Assembly (NCBI GenBank): GCA_020829485.1
Contig: JAIVFU010000004.1
Location: 62,001-126,000 of the forward strand
From: Nostoc sp. CHAB 5834
Lineage (GTDB): Bacteria > Cyanobacteriota > Cyanobacteriia > Cyanobacteriales > Nostocaceae
DNA length: 64,000 bases
Direction of reading: 5' to 3'
Of this stretch, positions 42,678-51,446 are shown in pieces. Made by a program: the position numbers and the translations under genes. How positions within the stretch are numbered: the stretch's first letter is position 1; each line of letters starts with the position of its first letter. Under the pieces are notes generated by a model. The model worked only from the letters and a program-made list of their open reading frames with translations, was not told the origin of the DNA and searched no databases.

Positions 42678-43954
42678 ATATCCTCTTCTTCGTCCTCAAG
42701 TCCTGGTCTGGATACTGCCACTGGCTGAGGGTTCCAGGGGGCAAATACTGGTAATAGGAGTAGTCCTGGTACAGCGGCGGCGATGGTAATTAAGAAAAAT
42801 ATACGCCAACCCGTGCTTTGGGCGATCGCGCCTCCAGGGGCCGCCAGAATATCGCGGCTGACAGCCATTAAGCTGGATAATAAAGCATATTGGGTTGCCG
42901 AAAACCTCTGGTTACAAAGACTCATCAAAAAGGCAACAAAGGCTGCTGTCCCCAATCCACCACAAAATTGTTCTACGTTGATGGCAAGTACCATAGCTTG
43001 GTAGTTTTGACCGATGTATGCTAGGAAAAAGTAAGCTAAATTACTTACTGCTTGTAGAATACCAAAAACCCAAAGCGATCGATTGATGCCAATAGCACTC
43101 AAAATTGAACCACCTGCTAAAGCGCCGACAATCGTAGCAATTAACCCCATCCCCACTTGAATTGCCCCAATATCGGTTTTGGTAAAACCCGTTTGCAGCA
43201 AAAAAGGCGTGGTCATATTGCTCAACAAAGCATCACCTAGCTTATATAGGGTAATGAATGCAAGCATTAGAATTGCTTTGATAATCCCTTGACGCTGAAA
43301 AAATTCCCGAAAAGGCAAGATTACAGCATCAGCGAGAGAACCTGGAGGACTAATTTCCTTGGGTTCCGGTGCGAACAAGGTGGCAAGAATACCAATTATC
43401 ATCGTCCCTGCCATAAACAAGTAAACCGATGACCAAGGCAGTTTGTCAGCAAGTATCAAGGCTAAAGCACCTGCGACTAATAGGGCAATTCGATAACCTA
43501 AGATAAAAACTGCTGCACCAGCCCCCATTTCTGGTTTTTCTAGAACATCGGTGCGGTAAGCATCAGCAGCGATATCTTGAGTTGCACTGATAAAAGCAAT
43601 GACTATGGCGTTGATGGCTAGTAACTGTAATGCTTGTTTGGGTTGTTGAAAAGCCATGACTGCGATCGCTACAATCAAAGCAATCTGCGTCAAAATTAAC
43701 CAACCCCGTCGTCGCCCCAAAACTGGCAAAGTGAATCTGTCCACCAACGGTGCCCACAAAAACTTCAAGGAATAAGGCAAACTAGCGAGGCTAAACCAAC
43801 CAATAGCGGCCAAATCTACTTTCTCCTCCGTCATCCAAGCCTTTAAGGTACTACCAATTAAAAATAACGGTAAACCTGATGAAAAGCCTAAAAATAATAA
43901 AGCCGCAATCTTGCGACTACCGAAAACTCCCAGCAGCGATTTAATTTTCCTCAT
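42662..43954 (-). CDS. AmpG-like MFS transporter
   Basis: 430 residues from the ATG at 43954 (an upstream TTG at 43990 is less likely). About twelve membrane spans. LFLGFSSGLPLFLIGSTLKAWMTEEKVDLAAIGWFSLASLPYSLKFLWAPLVDRFTLPVLGRRRGWLI is the AmpG signature (muropeptide permease family): it imports anhydro-muropeptides across the inner membrane for peptidoglycan recycling. The short C-terminal tail is acidic (DEEEDIW). It is upstream of, and overlaps, the small membrane protein gene. Confidence 0.82.
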   Translation of the reverse strand: MRKIKSLLGVFGSRKIAALLFLGFSSGLPLFLIGSTLKAWMTEEKVDLAAIGWFSLASLPYSLKFLWAPLVDRFTLPVLGRRRGWLILTQIALIVAIAVMAFQQPKQALQLLAINAIVIAFISATQDIAADAYRTDVLEKPEMGAGAAVFILGYRIALLVAGALALILADKLPWSSVYLFMAGTMIIGILATLFAPEPKEISPPGSLADAVILPFREFFQRQGIIKAILMLAFITLYKLGDALLSNMTTPFLLQTGFTKTDIGAIQVGMGLIATIVGALAGGSILSAIGINRSLWVFGILQAVSNLAYFFLAYIGQNYQAMVLAINVEQFCGGLGTAAFVAFLMSLCNQRFSATQYALLSSLMAVSRDILAAPGGAIAQSTGWRIFFLITIAAAVPGLLLLPVFAPWNPQPVAVSRPGLEDEEEDIWGIK

Positions 43955-44200
43955 AGTTTCAACTTTTTGCCTTTTTTGAGGAAATATCAATAAAATACAA
44001 CGAGGAAACGCGAAAGTATATCATCTAACTAGTACCTATAAAGGTTTGAATTATCGCAGCCGCAGCAGTTCCCTATTAATGACGATCAGGGATGGAAACT
44101 TGCCATAGCTGCTGTGTAATTTCCTGCAAACATGACAAACTACCAAGATTTACTTGGGTTAAATACAAATTCAGGATAACCTTATAGCATTAGCGTTTTA

Positions 44201-45658
44201 TCAACTTTCTTTAATTGGGTAAACCTGATGCCCCTTGATTTCTACTCTATGTGCAGCAAGGCATTTTTCCCAACCTTCACGCGTACCAATGTCGCTTTTT
44301 TGCTTAAGCAGCCCTAATTCCTGTTCTTGTTGGGTGAGTTTAACAAATTCTTCGTAACCAGGGTAGTTGTTGGTAACAAATGTTTCCTTGCGGTGCAAAA
44401 TTGGCGGGTTTTCCCTAGTTGCATAGTCTCGATGAGTGACGAATAGGGTTTTTAAATCAATACCTATGCTGGCTTTTAACGCCGGGTGGGGATCAGTATC
44501 GAATTCGGGGTAAGACAGATAGGATATTTGCGGCTTATCAGTGTGATATTTAATTAATGTGGCTTCATCGACACGCCCAATGGTACGGCTAGCGCAACCT
44601 TCACAAATTCGCAGCAGGGGATCAAGTGCTGCTAATGCCGAAACATGGACGTAAATAGCACCGCGTGTATGTTTACCAATTTTGCTTTTTTCACAAGCAG
44701 TTTGAATCACCCCAGGTTTACCTAAGCTGAAAAGTTTTTGATCGGCTACTTGACAAGCTTCTTCATAACTACTAAAAAAGGCTTTGATATCGTGACGCAT
44801 TTCTGGGGCTAGCTTCTGCCATGCGGGACGTTTATCAAAGTGGGTAAGGGCGAGATAAACTTGGATATCCAGAGAACGACGATAAGCGATCGCATCCCAT
44901 TCTGCTTCATCAGTAGCTTGCAAAACTACACCGAAGGCGCGGCGAAAGTTACCAAATTCGCTCAGTAATTCCTGTTCATTTTCCAATTCGCCTTTAACAG
45001 GTAGTCTACCGCGCTTGGTAAAAAAAGCCATTAATGGTTGCAGCTGTTCTTGATAGTCTTCAAACCGCTTGATGGGGATGCGGACTCGCGGTGTAGAAGT
45101 GGTAGAAAAGAAGCGGATAGCTTTGTAGCTTTCTTTTTGGGCTTCATCTCGAAAAACAAAGTATACGCCTAGTGCGATCGGTACTGCATCGACATTTAGG
45201 ACTTCATCAATATAAGTTTTGAGTTCTTGTTGTTCGTAATATTTCTGAAAAGTGTTGCGGCGAGTCACAATGCCATCATTGTAAGCAAGTTGGGTTTTGC
45301 TGGGAGCGTTAATCAGGATTTGAGCCGCAACAATTAAAACTTTCCCAGTGAGTTCCCAAGCTTGGCGAAGGCTTTGACGGCGTTCCTCTGAGTCTTCAAT
45401 GACGTTGAGGACATAACCCAAGTTAACCACATCGGCGGGGGTGCGTGGTACATCAGGATAGTAGTAAGGATCCCAGCCTGCACTGGTGTAGCCTAAGTTT
45501 TTTACTCGCTGCACATCACCACCGTAGCCGCAGCCGTAATCAAAAAAAGTGGTGTGTTGATTGAGGATTGACCCTTCTATAGCCAATCGTACAGGGCGAG
45601 ATATATCAATGCGAGCGATCGCAGCTCTATGACGCTCAATTTCTAGCGCTTCAGGCAT
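44201..45658 (-). CDS. DNA phosphorothioation-associated putative methyltransferase
   Basis: 485 residues. A Rossmann-like SAM-binding motif occurs early: TTFFDYGCGYGGDVQRVKNLGYTSAGWDPYYYPD (about 37-70; GCGYGG and acidic end of beta-2), with ADVVNLGYVLNVIED. The remainder contains MAFFTKRGRLPVKGELE and other regions I recall from the TIGR04096-like 'dnd-related methyltransferase' family. It lies 52 bases downstream of dndE on the same strand, so it is part of the dnd transcription unit. Whether it methylates DNA, nucleotides or phosphorothioate sites is not established. Confidence 0.82.
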   Translation of the reverse strand: MPEALEIERHRAAIARIDISRPVRLAIEGSILNQHTTFFDYGCGYGGDVQRVKNLGYTSAGWDPYYYPDVPRTPADVVNLGYVLNVIEDSEERRQSLRQAWELTGKVLIVAAQILINAPSKTQLAYNDGIVTRRNTFQKYYEQQELKTYIDEVLNVDAVPIALGVYFVFRDEAQKESYKAIRFFSTTSTPRVRIPIKRFEDYQEQLQPLMAFFTKRGRLPVKGELENEQELLSEFGNFRRAFGVVLQATDEAEWDAIAYRRSLDIQVYLALTHFDKRPAWQKLAPEMRHDIKAFFSSYEEACQVADQKLFSLGKPGVIQTACEKSKIGKHTRGAIYVHVSALAALDPLLRICEGCASRTIGRVDEATLIKYHTDKPQISYLSYPEFDTDPHPALKASIGIDLKTLFVTHRDYATRENPPILHRKETFVTNNYPGYEEFVKLTQQEQELGLLKQKSDIGTREGWEKCLAAHRVEIKGHQVYPIKES

Positions 45659-45710
45659 AATAATTAGTTGTCAGTTAACGGTGAACAGTTAACAGTCAAC
45701 TAATATCCTT

Positions 45711-46097
45711 TCAATTTTTAACCGCCAGTTCAATTAAATCTTCAATTTTCTTGATATTTGGATCGCCCGCTAAGTAACCAATACCGCGATGCAAATGTAA
45801 GCGGAATTGGGTGGCGAGGGTTTCTTTGTCGGTGGGATAACCGTCATTGTGACAGCGTTGCTTGAGGGCGAGGAGGAGTATATCAGACATTTCGCCACCA
45901 AAGACGCGCCAACTCATTTCGACGTTGCTATCCTGGGGGATTGGGACGGGGGAGGGTGTGGTTGATTCTGCGAGGGAACGACAAAACGCCCAACGGCATA
46001 GGATATTCCATTGGTCGATTTTGGTGCTGCGCTTAAGTTTGGTAAGTTGGTCTTTGGCTGTTTGAGAGAGTTTAATTCTTTCGATTGGTGATTCCAT
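45711..46097 (-). CDS. dndE: DNA sulfur modification protein DndE
   Basis: 128 residues. The start IERIKLSQTAKDQLTKLKRSTKIDQWNILCRWAFCRSLAE and the later FGGEMSDILLLALKQRCHNDG...ATQFRLHLHRGIGYLAGDPNIKKIEDLIELA match DndE, the small subunit that binds nicked DNA in the Dnd modification complex. It is next to the dnd methyltransferase downstream. Its usual neighbour dndD is separated from it by a decayed toxin-antitoxin pair and a MITE. Confidence 0.92.
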   Translation of the reverse strand: MESPIERIKLSQTAKDQLTKLKRSTKIDQWNILCRWAFCRSLAESTTPSPVPIPQDSNVEMSWRVFGGEMSDILLLALKQRCHNDGYPTDKETLATQFRLHLHRGIGYLAGDPNIKKIEDLIELAVKN

Positions 46098-46127
46098 AAT
46101 CTTCCTAAAAATTGAGGTAGTTTTCGC

Positions 46128-46289
46128 TCATAAACCCAAACAGTAGCGAACCGCAGTTTCAACTTCAAGCATCTTGGAGTCAGAAATCTTGCCAGATGGA
46201 TCAGCAGGAAAACGATTTGGATCTAAAGAACGAATTTGAAAACATAAGAACACTGTTTCTATAAGCAATCCACTGTCAGCACAATTTGC
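46128..46289 (-). pseudogene. Remnant of a MazF/PemK-type toxin (C-terminal 53 residues)
   Basis: The minus-strand frame 46289-46128 reads ...IETVFLCFQIRSLDPNRFPA, then SKMLEVETAVRYCLGL and TGA. This matches the C-terminal third of MazF/PemK ribonuclease toxins (VxCxQIRSLDxxRF...MxEVExAIRxxLGL). The N-terminal two thirds are gone and there is no start codon. It follows the 85-residue antitoxin-like gene by about 10 bases, so the toxin has decayed by deletion. Confidence 0.7.
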
Positions 46290-46298
46290 AATTCACAA

Positions 46299-46556
46299 TT
46301 AATGCAGCTTTTCTAAACCATCCATTTCCGTTACACTAAATTCATGATTTATCGAGGCAATTTCTGCCTGTATATCAAAATCACTAGCCATTGCAGCTAG
46401 TTGTTCCTTCATATATTTCACATCAGTGAATTTATCTGATATTTGCTTTCTTTCTTGCACTTGTATTGCAATACGTTCTAAGAGCCATTCTAGTTCTTCT
46501 AATGACAAAGCACGTAGGTCGCGCTCTATTTTTAGTAAATGTTGTGAGTTTATCAT
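46299..46556 (-). CDS. Probable orphan antitoxin of a MazF-type pair
   Basis: 85 residues, acidic and helical: KIERDLRALSLEELEWLLERIAIQVQERKQ, then KYMKEQLAAMASDFDIQAEIASINHEFSVTEMDGLEKL. Genes of this form precede MazF/PemK toxins in cyanobacteria, and here it lies 10 bases before a truncated MazF-like remnant. With its toxin gone it is either an orphan antitoxin or on its way out. It sits between dndD and dndE, interrupting the usual dndCDE order. Confidence 0.6.
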   Translation of the reverse strand: MINSQHLLKIERDLRALSLEELEWLLERIAIQVQERKQISDKFTDVKYMKEQLAAMASDFDIQAEIASINHEFSVTEMDGLEKLH

Positions 46557-46592
46557 TGCTTATCTACTTTGCAAAGGTCGTTGTTATATCTA

Positions 46593-46685
46593 CAGGACTT
46601 ACGCAATAACTCTCTGAAACTCTTATTTCTTTGTGTCCTTTGTGTCCTTTGCGGTTCGTTTTTTCATTATTTTGCGTAAGTCCTG
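46593..46685. mobile_element. MITE-like element, family 2 (ends CAGGACTTACGCAA), 93 bp
   Basis: Perfect terminal inverted repeat CAGGACTTACGCAA...TTGCGTAAGTCCTG of 14 bp. The core contains TCTTTGTGTCCTTTGTGTCC and GCGGTTCGTT, the same module found in the core of the family-1 copy D at 39591. It lies between dndD and the antitoxin gene. No ORF. Target duplication unclear. Confidence 0.82.
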
Positions 46686-46722
46686 ATATAATATTGTAAA
46701 TATCTTTTTTAAACGGTATATA

Positions 46723-48711
46723 CTACCAAAAATATTTATTTTCTATCACTGTTGTTTGGCGCGTTGAGGAGTCGTATTTGAGCAAATATTCGCGGGCGAT
46801 CGCTTCGTTTTCTCGCAGTGTTTCTACTTCTTTTTTACCAATCTCAGTATCCGTAGATAACAAAATTACTTGATGGCTGGCGGATGGAAAGTAACGTTCA
46901 ACTAAGTTACTGCGGTGAGAGGAGTCTAGTCTACCTAGTGGCGTATCGATTGCTACTGGTAGGCGATGTCCAGAGACTTTCGCTAAACCCCAGAGGAATG
47001 CGATCGCTAGTAGTTGTTTTTCGCCAGCCGATAAACGATGTTTAGGGACTGGTTTACCATTGAAATCATACAAGGAAAGCCCGAAAGTATTGGTATCAAT
47101 GACGATACGATGCACTAAATCTGATTTGTGCAGCAGATAAAGGAAGCAATTTTTAACTTCTTCCTCTAATTTATTCAGCTTTCTCAAGGTTAATTTTTCC
47201 CGAAAAATCTTGAGTGTTTCTTGAACTTTAGCCGCAGAGGTAATAATATGTTCATTATTTTTATGTTTAATATTTTCTACAGTGTATTCACTTAATTCTT
47301 TTTTAGACTTGGCAATAATAGTTTCTAATTCAGCTAAACGGCGGCGAATTGTCTCGTAATTTGCTTTAGTTTCAACAACTTGATTTTGTGCCGCTTCTAA
47401 TGCCTGACGCAGCTTTGTATAATCTTCTGGTGCTGCTGCTGTTTGCACTTGTCTTTCCAGAGTCAGGATTTCTTCTTCTTTATTTTTAATCAGAGCTAAT
47501 TTTTCTTTTGCAGAAAGTTGAGAATTTTGCAAGTGATAGATGAGATTATCTAGCTGACTTAACGTTTCATCATCAGCTAATAACCAAGGTGTTCCAAATG
47601 GAAGAGTCTTTGCATATAGATTATCTACATCTTCCACTAGAAATGATTGAATTTTTTCAACTTGTGTTAAAGAAATTTCTACCTGAGTTAGCCAACTGAG
47701 TAAACGCTGATCTCTCTCAATTAACAAATCTTTGGAAATTTGGATTTGTCGATGGCGAAATTCTTGTTCTCCCTGTGTTTGCACTTGAGTAAGTAAATTG
47801 GGAATTAATGCTAGGGGTAAAACATCAGCAGCTAATTCAGACATTAACTGACGCACTTCTTCAACTTCCGCAGTTTTCGCTTTCTGTTGTAGTTCTAGTT
47901 GATTGCGTTCTGCCGCAATTTTCCCACCCTCAGAAATAAATTTATCAAAAGCTTCTTGCTGCTTTACTTCCAATGCTTCTAGCTGATTTTTGATATCTTC
48001 TAAATTCTGTTCAGTTTCTTGATAATCTTCTTGCTGTTGCGTCAATCTTTTTTCAATTTCTTCTAGATTCGCTAAATCTTTAGTATCAGCAAATTCTTTG
48101 CGTTTACGGTTGACTAAAATATCTAAATCAACTGCTAAACGATCTGCTAACTCTAGCCCAAAAAGTCCACGAATAGCTTCAACAACAATCGGTGGTGGTA
48201 TTTCCTGTTCTGCAAGTTCTTTAACCTGTTCACCATCAAAAAGAAATAAATTAGAAATTCCTAAAGGTAGCAGATTTTCTATATACTCATCCCAGATATT
48301 AACTAAAGCATCAGGCCAGGTATCACTGTCACCTAAAATACCTAATGTATCTTTACCGTCTTTAGGATTTTTTGTCCAACTACGCACGACACGGTATTTT
48401 ATTGGTTTATCGTTTTCAATATGTTCAAAAAGTAATTCAATACGAGTGTCTGCAACTGGATCTATTTTGTTGTTAACACATTGATTGAGAAAATCGTTAT
48501 AACTTAAATTACCACGGGTAGAACATTGGGCGCGGGGGCCATAAAGGGCGAGACGAATGGCATCCATAAGGGTAGTTTTTCCGCCGCCATTCATACCACC
48601 TAATAAGATAATTGGACGCGAGTTTTCCTCATCAGTTTTTGGATTAAGATTGATTACCTGTTTACCAGTGTAAGGGCCAAAGTTTTGTAGAACGAGTTCA
48701 AGAAATATCAT
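46723..48711 (-). CDS. dndD: DNA sulfur modification protein DndD (SMC-like ATPase)
   Basis: 662 residues. Walker A GGMNGGGKTTLMDA (38-51), long central coiled coil (about 210-500), then the C-terminal ABC signature LSAGEKQLLAIAFLWGLAK and Walker B LPVAIDTPLGRLDSSHRSN. This is the Rad50/SMC-type ATPase of the Dnd system that, with DndC and DndE, puts a sulfur in place of a non-bridging oxygen of the DNA backbone. ATG 48711 gives the standard IFLELVLQNFGPY start. A second, broken DndD-like gene lies at 57688-59336. Confidence 0.95.
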   Translation of the reverse strand: MIFLELVLQNFGPYTGKQVINLNPKTDEENSRPIILLGGMNGGGKTTLMDAIRLALYGPRAQCSTRGNLSYNDFLNQCVNNKIDPVADTRIELLFEHIENDKPIKYRVVRSWTKNPKDGKDTLGILGDSDTWPDALVNIWDEYIENLLPLGISNLFLFDGEQVKELAEQEIPPPIVVEAIRGLFGLELADRLAVDLDILVNRKRKEFADTKDLANLEEIEKRLTQQQEDYQETEQNLEDIKNQLEALEVKQQEAFDKFISEGGKIAAERNQLELQQKAKTAEVEEVRQLMSELAADVLPLALIPNLLTQVQTQGEQEFRHRQIQISKDLLIERDQRLLSWLTQVEISLTQVEKIQSFLVEDVDNLYAKTLPFGTPWLLADDETLSQLDNLIYHLQNSQLSAKEKLALIKNKEEEILTLERQVQTAAAPEDYTKLRQALEAAQNQVVETKANYETIRRRLAELETIIAKSKKELSEYTVENIKHKNNEHIITSAAKVQETLKIFREKLTLRKLNKLEEEVKNCFLYLLHKSDLVHRIVIDTNTFGLSLYDFNGKPVPKHRLSAGEKQLLAIAFLWGLAKVSGHRLPVAIDTPLGRLDSSHRSNLVERYFPSASHQVILLSTDTEIGKKEVETLRENEAIAREYLLKYDSSTRQTTVIENKYFW

Positions 48712-48874
48712 TAGTTTTTAAGATTAACATGAGTTCGACAGCGATCGCAGAAGTAGAAAGTTTGTGATGAAAGGAATCAGATAAAATTAATTAGATGATT
48801 TTGTCTGACTACTTATAACTACGCATTGAGAAAAAATATTTTCTATAAAATATAAATAATCCCATCACTAACTG

Positions 48875-49582
48875 TTAATAAATGCGATCGCATCTGTCTC
48901 GGTGTTGGTAAGCGTGGCTAGATTTGCACACTCCAGCTTGAAAAATCTGTTCGGCGGTTAAATTCAATTCTGGGAAAGTAGGAGAGACAATATGGGTATC
49001 GCCTCTAAATTGAGTAACTTGGTACTCACCATCGATTAATAGATAAATGGATATAGTAGGCAGTTTAGGATTGCCAATAAACTTCCTAGCACCTATAGCC
49101 GCATAATCTATAATCCAATATTCAGGAATACCTATAGCTTCATAATCAGCTAATTTTTTGTAGTAATCATCCCGCCAATTAGTGAGGCAGTGCGTTGCGG
49201 GGGTTCCCCCCGTTGTAGCAACTGCCGTACTAACAACTTCAATAACTAAGGGAATAGATGTAGCTTGAGATACAGTTGATTCTTTTTTCCATAAAGTCTC
49301 ATTCACTAAATTTGGTCGATTGATTATTAAGATGTCTGGTGAATAAGCTGATTCACCTTCAAATGGTTTGACTAATACAGTTTTTGGAATGAAGTAGGGA
49401 AGTTTTTGTCGCCCAATTTCGATAGATATATTTAGCGCCAAAAAACCAACAACATCCTCATGATCTCCCACTGGTTGTGCCATTTCAACAATCACGCCAT
49501 CATGTAATTCGTATCTCCCACCCTCAGGCCGCCAAGCTGCAAAATCTTCAAAAGTTACTAATTTGTGTGTGGCTTGAATCAT
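48875..49582 (-). CDS. Uma2-family protein inserted in the dnd cluster, with a 15-residue repeat insertion
   Basis: 235 residues. Uma2 core: TFEDFAAWRPEGGRYELHDGVIVEMAQPVGDHE, then AYSPDILIINRP and SIPLVIEVVSTAVATTGGTP...NWRDDYYKKLADYEAIGIPEYWIIDYAAIGA. Relatives read VIEVVSTNWRDDYYKK, so the 15 residues AVATTGGTPATHCLT (DNA 49184-49228) are an in-frame insertion encoded by a GC-rich palindromic repeat. It lies between dndC and dndD, splitting the conserved order. Uma2's role is unknown. Confidence 0.82.
   Translation of the reverse strand: MIQATHKLVTFEDFAAWRPEGGRYELHDGVIVEMAQPVGDHEDVVGFLALNISIEIGRQKLPYFIPKTVLVKPFEGESAYSPDILIINRPNLVNETLWKKESTVSQATSIPLVIEVVSTAVATTGGTPATHCLTNWRDDYYKKLADYEAIGIPEYWIIDYAAIGARKFIGNPKLPTISIYLLIDGEYQVTQFRGDTHIVSPTFPELNLTAEQIFQAGVCKSSHAYQHRDRCDRIY
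49184..49228. repeat. 45-bp palindromic repeat inserted in frame into a Uma2 gene
   Basis: GTGCGTTGCGGGGGTTCCCC then CCGTTGTAGCAACTGC forms a hairpin. A related sequence (GTGCGTTGGGCGGGTTCCCC) occurs in the family-2 MITE at about 33650. The insertion adds exactly 15 codons and leaves the reading frame intact. Confidence 0.8.
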
Positions 49583-49657
49583 ATAACCTCGCTTGTTTTA
49601 AGATAACCCAACTTTGTCAAGCGTTCTTTAAGTAGTTTGGTTGACTCCCGTCTTCTA

Positions 49658-51274
49658 TTATTCTGAGTTTTCCTTTTTAAATTTCATACTTGCCCAAGTT
49701 ACCTGTTCATCACTTTCACCTTCATCTACTTCATTAATTGCTGCAACATCACCCAAAGTCATCTGCTTGACTTTTGCAACATCACCTTGACTAACTGCTT
49801 CGCTTAATTCGCGTTTCAAACGAGCATTTTTAATCGCATCTTCTGGAGAACGGGAACTCGTATTAAAACATTTTTCTAGGGTTTCGTATATCCCCACGCG
49901 ACGAGTCTTTTTGCGATACTGGCGTTCTGTATCTAACAATTTCGCCATGAGTTCCAAGTGCATCGCGTCACCTTCACAGATTTCTTCTAATACTATCCAT
50001 TCATCACGACCTAGTAGGCTATAGTCAGCACCAGGACGGGGGTCTTGAAATTCTTCGCCTGTCACTTCTTGATAAATCCGGGGTAAACTATCATCAAATT
50101 CGTGTTTGTCTTCTAGCCAAATGCGGCGGATTTCGCTCATTTCTTCTAGAGTAATTAGGGTGATGTCGCGCATATTTTCTGGCGCTGTCCGACGGGTTTT
50201 TGTTTGCGCTTCTAATAATCGTCTAAGCCAATGTTCCCGCCAATATTTGGTATAGGGGCCAGGTATTGGTTCAATGGAGATTTCCCCGTTTTTATTGCGT
50301 TCAAATAGTTGGACATCTCCCCAAATTCTTCTAAAATCTCTTTTGTCTCGGTCATCTTTAATATCTAGTTCGTTACGGATATCTAATAATGGCTGCATCC
50401 ATTCTTTTTCTTCATCATTTTGGATCATCGCCTCCATTGATTTATCCTTATTCACTAGTGTGCAAACCCAGCAGCCAAATCGGGAATCACCACAGCTAGG
50501 AGTAGAAGTATCAACAACTAATGGACATTCATTATCAGCTGTTGCACCCCGATACATAGCAAATAATTCTTTATTACTTTGTCCCCAAGGATTATCCCAC
50601 TGATTCAGGTATATCCAGACATCGTTATTACTCCAATCTTCTATAGGGGTATAGATTAAGGAGTTGGGTAGGCTGGCATTAGGACTCAGGCGATCGCGTA
50701 CTCTATCAAGTTGATGCTTTTTCATTGTGGCAGCACGTTTAGAGCTTTCTGCTTTGCGAGTACCCAATACAAGAATTGTTTCACCGTTAGCTCTAACTAT
50801 TTCACGGATAAATTGATTAGCAGGATTAATTTTTAAGCGTGGTGTACACCAGCGAAATTGGTTACGAGGTGCTGGATATCCTTTACCAATAAGATTTACC
50901 CAAAATGTATCTTCAATTACTGGTTGTAGTAGATGTGGATCAATTGGTATCCCCTGTTTTTTAGCAGCTACCTTGAGATTCTGCATGGATTTGCGAACCC
51001 AAGCAGACACTACAGGATTTTCTACTTGAGTATCGGTTGTAATTACATATATAGTTTTAGTTCTTTTTTCTGGAGGAAGAGCAGCGATCGCATTCCATAC
51101 AAGCTGCAATACTGTACTAGAATCTTTTCCCCAAGACACGCCTAAAACCCAAGGTATCTCATCTAAACAATACAATTCTTGAATTTCAGTGGTGAGAGCT
51201 TGGATAGAGTCCACTAACTCTGCTACAGTACGTGTTTGCTGGTTTTTATTTTCTGCTTGTTGTGCTGTAGTCAT
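49658..51274 (-). CDS. dndC: DNA sulfur modification protein DndC (PAPS reductase/ATP-pyrophosphatase family)
   Basis: 538 residues. The PP-loop motif is LGVSWGKDSSTVLQL (47-53 core, SWGKDSS). The Fe-S-binding cysteines are likely FRWCTPRLK, NECPLVVDTSTPSCG and FGCWVCTLVNKDKSM. DndC activates DNA phosphate or sulfur with ATP for the phosphorothioate transfer; it receives sulfur from a cysteine desulfurase (DndA or a housekeeping IscS). No dndA is present within the window. ATG 51274 faces a divergent dndB-like gene across a 172-bp promoter region. Confidence 0.95.
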   Translation of the reverse strand: MTTAQQAENKNQQTRTVAELVDSIQALTTEIQELYCLDEIPWVLGVSWGKDSSTVLQLVWNAIAALPPEKRTKTIYVITTDTQVENPVVSAWVRKSMQNLKVAAKKQGIPIDPHLLQPVIEDTFWVNLIGKGYPAPRNQFRWCTPRLKINPANQFIREIVRANGETILVLGTRKAESSKRAATMKKHQLDRVRDRLSPNASLPNSLIYTPIEDWSNNDVWIYLNQWDNPWGQSNKELFAMYRGATADNECPLVVDTSTPSCGDSRFGCWVCTLVNKDKSMEAMIQNDEEKEWMQPLLDIRNELDIKDDRDKRDFRRIWGDVQLFERNKNGEISIEPIPGPYTKYWREHWLRRLLEAQTKTRRTAPENMRDITLITLEEMSEIRRIWLEDKHEFDDSLPRIYQEVTGEEFQDPRPGADYSLLGRDEWIVLEEICEGDAMHLELMAKLLDTERQYRKKTRRVGIYETLEKCFNTSSRSPEDAIKNARLKRELSEAVSQGDVAKVKQMTLGDVAAINEVDEGESDEQVTWASMKFKKENSE

Positions 51275-51363
51275 TTCTCCTTCTCTCTGGAAACGCTGGC
51301 GTAATATTCGGGCGAATAGAATTCGCGGCTACACAGACAAAACCCAGCGACCTGGGTTGAAGA

Positions 51364-51406
51364 AAAGTTTTTAAAAACTTTACTACTAATATCCAATTTT
51401 TTGGAT
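51364..51406. promoter_or_regulatory. Two palindromes in the dndC/dndB divergent promoter region
   Basis: A perfect 18-bp palindrome AAAGTTTTTAAAAACTTT at 51364-51381 and a 16-base palindrome ATCCAATTTTTTGGAT at 51391-51406 lie 40-80 bases upstream of the dndB-like ATG and about 90-130 bases upstream of dndC. DndB homologues are known as repressors binding inverted repeats in dnd promoters, so these are candidate operators. Confidence 0.5.
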
Positions 51407-51446
51407 AATTAAACGACATAATCTTATTCTGTTTTTAAAATTTAAC

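Noticed and set aside
43955..43990. Upstream TTG start for the AmpG-like transporter
   Set aside because: Adds 12 basic/polar residues before the ATG; the family starts with the RKIKSLLGVF-like segment at 43954.
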